Positions 57,778 through 64,000 of a stretch of 64,000 bases of DNA are shown piece after piece; positions within the stretch are counted from its first letter, which is position 1, and each line of letters begins with the position of its first letter. Position numbers and translations under genes: made by a program. The notes beneath the pieces were generated by a model. The model saw only the letters and a program-made list of their open reading frames with translations. It searched no databases and had not been told where the DNA came from. Origin of the DNA: Lepas anatifera (lineage: Eukaryota > Arthropoda > Thecostraca > Lepadidae); NCBI GenBank assembly GCA_034440635.1, contig JAOTON010000773.1, positions 927,501 to 991,500 of the forward strand, written 5' to 3'.

Positions 57778-59690
57778 TGCTGTGCCATCTATCAGGTAAT
57801 GACTCAACCTGAGCTTGGCTTCACCACCGCTAGAGTGTAATGACGGTGAGTACAAACAAAGCCGTGGACCTGTGGAAGAGGCAGAGTGGCGGACAGAGAG
57901 TCAACAGTATAATAGGCAAGTGAGCGATTTGTCGCCTTTGGAGAGAGTCGGACGGTGTCGTCGCCGGGGTGATGTGTAATTATCGTCAAACGGTGCTGGA
58001 GGTGAAGTACCCGCACCAGCAGCGCCATCTGCGACTGCGCCGGGGCTGCTCAATTCTGCGCCGTTTGTCGTCGCCAGCAGTCGCACAACGCATCATCCGG
58101 ACAAAAGTGGGAACGGTGGCTTCTGTTACGGGTGGCGAGAGGTGTGCCATCTATGGGCGACACGCGGTGGCTGTGTGTGCGTGTGCTCCCGCCAGGGTGC
58201 ATGAACGTCGGCGTGAGCTCACATTGAGTCCAGTACCAGTTCGAGCGCTCAAAACAGCACTGTCCAGAACAGGTGCATATGTGGTTATACCATGATCTGT
58301 CGCTGCAATTCAGGAGCTCGAAGAGAGCTGAAAACGAGCATTTTAGTCTGCATTGTGTGGCGGCTCTGGCGGTTACGTATGGTAATGTTGGTTCACAATA
58401 TTCGCCAGAGATGGCACGATAATCGTGTGTAGTACATAATTCGGTTCCGAGGTCGATTTTATGGAGTAAAATGCTTATCAAGAGTGTTATCAAGTGGTGT
58501 TCCCTCGTGTATTGTGTGGTGCCAATGCCACCTGGTGGTCTTCATGGCCACTGTTTTGGCATAGAGTTACGACAGTTTGGACATGACAGCATTTGGCTCC
58601 ATGGAAGTGGCAAGAACTTGCATTATCGTGCCGTATCTCCCCTGAGGAGACGATATTGCTCGGTATCCGTGCCTTGTCCCGATACTGCTCGTGCGGTGTC
58701 TAGGCTTCATAATCGACCCTCTCGTTTCGCGTCTCCCCAGCGCTAACAAGGCGGGTCTATTGTACGCGTGGACTGTGTGCAGAATCCGAGACTACGTCAC
58801 TGGCTCCGGAAACCCTCAATTTTGACTGTTTTATCTGTTTCGATGGTGGTCGCTCCTGAGGATGAGTTATCTCCGTGCGTGTGCGTGTGTGTATCATGTT
58901 GGACGCCATGGAAGTTTGATATATCTTATGTCAGAGAAGGCAGTTTAATTTGGATAACGACCATCGGGTTTCATTTGTTATTACCACTGCTGTGTCGGCG
59001 ACGGATGGCCGCTTTTTTGGTTTGTTGTTCGTTGCGGAGAAAAGCCAAGAATGGAGAACATTGCCGTCCCTTGTGTTTGTGGATGTTCTTCGGACTATTC
59101 ATTGCGAGCTGTACTGACATCTTGTGGGAGAACGACGAACCTCCGGTTCTTATTGTTTGATACCAGAGACGGTGATGCGTGAAAAGGCTCGTTTTGACCT
59201 CGGTTCAAAATATTAACATGAAAACGACGCGTGTTTCTGTCGAGGCGAATGCTGGTGGTTGATGCCTTCATTTTGCTTCATATTACTTTTACATTGTTGT
59301 GCGCTTTCGCCTTTGTTATCATTGCAGATGCTAGAATCATGAGGCGGCTGCAACTCGCGGATCCAAAGGAACATTCCTACCTGCGATGAAAGGCTGTTTT
59401 TATTCCTCTTCGCGGACCATTCCGGCGTTTGGAGTATCTTTCCATTCCAGTCACCAGGCACCCCTTGGTCTTTTCGTGTTCCAGCAGCAATCGCTTGTCC
59501 CGCCTTGCACATTGTCTCTCAGGGGAGAATCTACCTGCTGCGCGCGCCGCCGTATCTCCTCGATTGTCATCCTTTGGCGCCGTCCGGTGCCAGATAGGCC
59601 TGCTTTGCTGGATGTGACATCCGTCGAAATAGGTTCATGTGGAAGTACCTAGCGGTGCTCAAGTAAGTAATCTTGGATTTGTTCAAGGGA
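57778..59690 (+). other. 3' UTR and 3' flank of the MKK gene
   Basis: Single-copy DNA following the stop, with no repeat signature. CAGGTAATG at 57795 is donor-like and might mark a 3' UTR intron. No canonical AATAAA was seen close by. Confidence 0.45.
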
Positions 59691-59909
59691 ATATGGTACT
59701 AAGCTGGGTTTTAACACTCGCCCCAGTGTGCCTCTGAGCTACCTTCGCTGGTTGATAGCTCATGAAAAATTAATGAAGAAACAATATTAGTCACTTTTCG
59801 AGACGGGTCGATATTGAGGCCATGACGGGTCAAATACGGTGGCATGTTCGAGAATTGTTTCTGGACGCTAGCGTTTGAGAGAGTTGAGTTAAAATCACTT
59901 TGAGGCACC

Positions 59910-59945
59910 ATTCGCTTCCTCTCGTTACGGCGAGAGGAAGCGAAT
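59910..59945. repeat. Perfect 15 bp stem hairpin
   Basis: ATTCGCTTCCTCTCG, 6 nt loop, CGAGAGGAAGCGAAT. It lies next to a family B fragment and may be the end of another element. Confidence 0.85.
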
Positions 59946-60270
59946 ACTAGGTTAAAACAGAATGACCTTACCCAAGGTCAGGTCAAGGTCACCATCTGAG
60001 TTAGTATAGTGGGCATGCGTACCAATGGAGTCGTTATAATCATCCAAACGTAATGGTATCAAAATAAAAGATTCCTCATTTCCTGAGAAGTTATTGACCC
60101 AAGTCTATAAATAGACCCAGATAACCTATCAGAGGTCACAAGTCCCAAACCTGCAACATTAACCTAAAAAAGGGGCCTAGGATAATACGATTTGGAGAGT
60201 ATGAAGGTATTCTAAGCTGGATCTACACAAATGAGTTATTTTCCCCAATTCCGTTTGGGGACCTGGCCCT
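59946..60270 (-). mobile_element. Family B internal fragment
   Basis: Reverse complement matches 31990-32290 (GGGGCCTAGGATAATACGAT, ACCTGACCTTGGG, CATTACGTTTGGATGATTAT). Both ends are missing. Confidence 0.75.
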
Positions 60271-60610
60271 AAGTGGTGGGGAAGACTGGCCCTAGCCGAA
60301 CAAGCTAACCTAAGCCCAGGCTCGTGGTGATAGGAAGGTGGGATGGGTCACGTTGGCGGACCGTCGTGGCGGGTGCGGGGGTGGCCTGCCTGGTCCGCCG
60401 AACGTTTTTTCTTTTCTCTTATCTTTCTGACGCTTTGTTGGAGTTGTTTATGGCTTTGCTGCATCTTTGGTTTGTTCTATTTTAGTCTAGGTCTCCCACC
60501 TGGTTTCTCCCCGAACTTACAATTCCCGTTTTCCCCATGCATTTCTCATGGAGCAGTTATGATCCGTGTCTGACCTTAGGTCATCAATATGAGAATTCCC
60601 GGTAGCTTGC

Positions 60611-60965
60611 CGCCCTGGTAGCTCAGTTGGTAGAGCGTTGGGCTCCGGCCCACTGCTCAGAAACATCCAGTAGCAGTGCATGTCCAGGCTTGGGATCGGT
60701 TCCCCTGAGACGCTCCGGCGCTCAATAGTTTACCCGACGTACAGGTCGGCTGGCAACTGACTGATGGGAGGGTGACCTGAGCGGGACGGCTGTCCCTGTG
60801 CTTTGTGGGACGTTAAACTTTGGCTTCTAAATCAACCCTTCATTGTGGGAGTTGCTCATTCGGGTGGTGGGGTCGGGGTCTCCGTGACAAGTCCATTGAT
60901 GACTTCAGTGAGACTCCGACTCCAACAGCCGAACTGGGAACAACTTGGGCAAAATGTATATTTAA
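60611..60965 (+). mobile_element. tRNA-derived SINE, copy 2
   Basis: Head CGCCCTGGTAGCTCAGTTGG, body nearly identical to the 45921 copy, tail AAAATGTATATTTAAAAAA. Full length by comparison. Confidence 0.9.
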
Positions 60966-61064
60966 AAAATCTCGGGATATATTTTATAGCACTCGGTGGG
61001 ACCATTATGTGATTTGATAGATTGACTCTCTTCTTACTTTGCTACTTTGCCTTTTTCTAGGTGA

Positions 61065-61262
61065 GGGCACCTGCCCTGCACTGGTGACCTGTCTTGGGAT
61101 ATCCCGACCATAAAGTTTGGGAAAAGTTTCAGAATTTATCAAGGATAGGGTGTGCCAAGTACGGCGGTGCTTTGCGTCGCCGTTTTTTTGTGCCTCCGTA
61201 AAAAACCCGAATGGTTATCCAAACACCCCCTCCCCCCTTCCACCTGGGTGAGAGGTAGACTG
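61065..61262 (-). mobile_element. Family B left-end fragment
   Basis: Reverse complement matches the left end at 62405-62580 (CCATTCGGGTTTTTTACGG, CGCCGTACTTGGCACACC). Confidence 0.75.
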
Positions 61263-62389
61263 AACCATAAGGCGCGCAAAAAAAACTGAAGAAAACCCCG
61301 GGCTTCATATTTGGTTGTTCTCAGGACTCCCCCTTTTTACTGGAAAAGCGACGCTTTGTAAGCGTATTGTTCTCGACTGCGTGCTCCTCCCCCTCCCCTC
61401 CCCTCCCTTCGATCTGAACGGCTGGTGTAGGCGGTTCGGGGGGGGGCGACGTCCTGTTCTGGACATTGTTTCTCCGAACGCGGTGGGCTCTGGGACAAGT
61501 GAAATTTCAAGCAGGTGCTTTTCTGGTATGTTCTATCTTCTGGCAATCTCAGTTGAAGTATCATTATAAAGGCGTCACACTCTGTTTGATGTCTGCATAT
61601 TTGTTTGTTGCGAGAATTTCATATTTGCTGGAAGATAAATTCTCACATAAGCTCCTTGAAACGGTTTTAAGTGAGAGAGTAGGTATGAATCTGCCCCTCC
61701 CGACCATTGGTAGCCGTCTGGCTTTGTTTCTTGCCTCTGCACTTAGCAGATATCCACGTCGACTCTACTAGCTTCTGCGATCTCGGTAACTGTGCCCTGA
61801 GAAGTAGCCTTGAATTGTGTAGCAAAAATAATCGAGCCGATAGAATGTAAAAATATATTTACAAATACCTGAAAAATGTAATTGTAAGTGAACGGTTACG
61901 TACCTACCTTACTGCGACGCAATCATTTGGGTAAGAAATCTGCTGAATTTATCGCTAGGCACGTGATCGCGCCTCCACCAATCAGCGGTCACCATCGGTC
62001 GGTGCACCGATGCCTGCATGCCCGCGAGGCACAGGTGGGCTGGGTCATCAGGGCAGAGCGTCGCTGCCCAGTTCAGGCATCAGTGGGGAGGAGTTTGAAT
62101 TGTGTGTTTATATGTTTTATGCGATGTTAAATTTCTTTTGAACCACAGTAGTGTAGATATATGTATGGTTTCAAAAATATGGCGGATTTGAATACCTGTG
62201 TGGGTGGTGATAAAGAGGCAGGTGGCGTTTATAAGTGAATGCTGATGCACTGAGTGGCAGGGCAGAATAGGTCTGAGGGAATTTATTGCATGAGAATACT
62301 ATAGATGGGTATGGTGGAAACGGGGAAGAGGGACGCCGAAGTTGGGACATAGTAGGAATATCGCTGCTGTACTCGTAACAGTGTATTGG
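61263..62389. other. Unassigned DNA
   Basis: No gene or repeat recognised between the two family B pieces. Confidence 0.5.
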
Positions 62390-63335
62390 TTGCATTAGCC
62401 CTCGTCCCGGTGGGGGCTTGAACACCCATTCGGGTTTTTCCAGCGGCACCAAAAAACGGCGCCGCGATGTGCCGCCGTACTTGGTTCACTTTATCCTTGA
62501 TCAATTCTGCAACTTTTCCGAAAAATTCTAAGCTCACGTCATCTCAGGTCAGGTCACCAGCCTAGGTCAAGTGACTTTACCTCCAAAAAGTTTAAGAAAG
62601 CATAAATAAAAACAGGGTTGATGTATTCAATTGAAACTGATATCACACAATGGACCCACCGAGTGCTACAAAATATAATCCGGTATTTTTCGATATCGAT
62701 GACCTAGGGTCAGATACAGATCATGACCTCTCCATTGCAAATGCATGGGGAAAACAGGAATTGGACTGTATTTCTGTAGATACAGTAGAGAATACCTGCA
62801 TACTCTCCAAATCGTAATATCCTGGGCCTCTTTCCAGGTTCATGTTGTAATTTGTTACCTCCTACCTGAAAGATCATCTGGGACTACTTAAGCAGGTTTT
62901 CAGACTTGGATCAATAACTTTGCAGGAAAGGACGATAAAGCTTCTATTTTGATACAATAACGTTTGGATTGTTATTGCCAGTCGATTGATATGCATGTTG
63001 GCTATGCTTGATCAGATAGTGACCTTGACCTAACCTCAGTTCAGGTCATTTTATATTTTGACCTAATGTAGTCATATTATACATCATTTAATTCTCCGTA
63101 ACAGGAGGAAGTGAATGATGCCTGAAAATCGATTCTAACCCAACTCTATCAGACGCTAGAGCCCAAAAACTCTTCTCAAGCATGTCACCTTCTTTGACCA
63201 GCCATGACCTTAATATTGACCTGAGTTTAAAAAAATGGCTGATATAGTTCCGTCATGAATTTGTATGAGCTATCTACCACCTTTCGCGTGTTTTCGCTAT
63301 CCCGCAGAGTGCCGAGTTCAAGGGGGTGTTCCTGT
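62390..63335 (+). mobile_element. Family B, copy 3
   Basis: Left end CCTCGTCCCGGTGGGGGC, then the shared CGGCGCCGCGATGTGCCGCC segment, ending near TTCAAGGGGGTGTTCC. Contains the uninterrupted target sequence used to prove the nested insertion at 34003. Confidence 0.78.
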
Positions 63336-64000
63336 TAGTTTTAGGAAGCTTTGGTTGTCATGGTGTGTTTGCATCATTACCGACGGCTCCATCGATCGAG
63401 CGGCAAGCTCAGCGGCTTGAGACGCCGATTCAAGTGGCTAAGTAGGGGAGACCAGGGCAAAGCGGTCACCCTAGTGATATTTGCTCAATTTTGAAGAGCT
63501 TATAATCCCGATTTCTTGTGTTAGATACCATGACTTTGTCCCATGTTCATTTCTGAAGGTAATGGAGAAGACAATAAGGCAAAAAATACAAGATGTCTGC
63601 ACATGAAACAAAAAAGTAAACCAGTTATTTTGACCACTTTGCCCCAAGCACGGGGCAAATTGGACAGGCTTAGTTTGCCTCGATTCTTTGTTTGCAAGAT
63701 ACTTGGCATGTACACTTTTCAGTTTGATATAATTTATTTAGGTACCTATAATTGTACATAAATGCTTAGATCCACTTATTCAATATGATAGATTCTGCAG
63801 AGGGGCCATTTTGCTATCCCCTCCCCGCTACTTAGTTTCCAAATGCTCTAACAAAATGTTGCTATCTGACGGTAAAAATTCTTTGCGACAGGCCTCTGTG
63901 GTATACTGCTGTGCCCAATATGGACGGTTAAGTAGCTTCCAGCATCAGAAGACCGACGACTTTAATAGACAAAGTCGAAGGTCACAATAGTCGTGAGCTG
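63336..64000. other. Unassigned DNA
   Basis: Nothing recognised up to the window end. Confidence 0.5.

Overview
This is a 64 kb piece of a repeat-rich invertebrate nuclear genome. The evidence is spliced genes with GT-AG introns, large intron space, tRNA-derived SINEs, many TIR elements with target-site duplications, minisatellites, and no long intact ORFs outside repeats. An arthropod (crustacean or chelicerate) is the best guess, but the sequence does not fix the taxon.

Only one gene can be assembled completely. It is a MAP kinase kinase of the MKK3/MKK6 (Drosophila licorne) class on the + strand at 47775-57777. Eight coding exons join in phase into 337 codons with every expected kinase motif. 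A second, unidentified + strand gene is represented by two phase-compatible exons at 25743-25848 and 26739-26997, encoding a Ser/Pro-rich disordered protein segment. Everything else I can support is repeats.

Layout. 1-21 kb: right end of a TTAA-flanked element (1-166), hAT-type MITEs of one family, a 211 bp near-perfect foldback (2771-2981), a SINE fragment and GC-rich single-copy DNA. 21.3-23.7 kb: a 45 bp minisatellite, then an 1.8 kb 22 bp minisatellite with a higher-order repeat. 24-27 kb: the SP-rich gene exons, the first flanked on both sides by tandem arrays. 28.8 kb: a 71 bp tandem duplication carrying an E-box palindrome and a CRE palindrome. 29-41 kb: a nest of TIR elements, including families inserted in one another at TTAA. 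42-47 kb: SINEs and diverged repeats. 47.8-57.8 kb: the MKK gene. 58-64 kb: 3' flank, SINE and more TTAA/AGGTCA-rich element copies.

The most unusual observation is at splice junctions. Exon A of the upstream gene has about 15 tandem copies of its acceptor on one side and about 20 of its donor on the other. In the MKK gene, the donors of exons 2 and 5 are amplified into arrays of about 19 and 23 copies, and the acceptors of exons 2 and 3 are each duplicated once. Each array unit carries the exon edge and the splice site together. For the MKK donors, using any distal copy would bring in a stop codon at once or within six codons. I know of no named system matching this; the explanation and any effect on splicing are inference.
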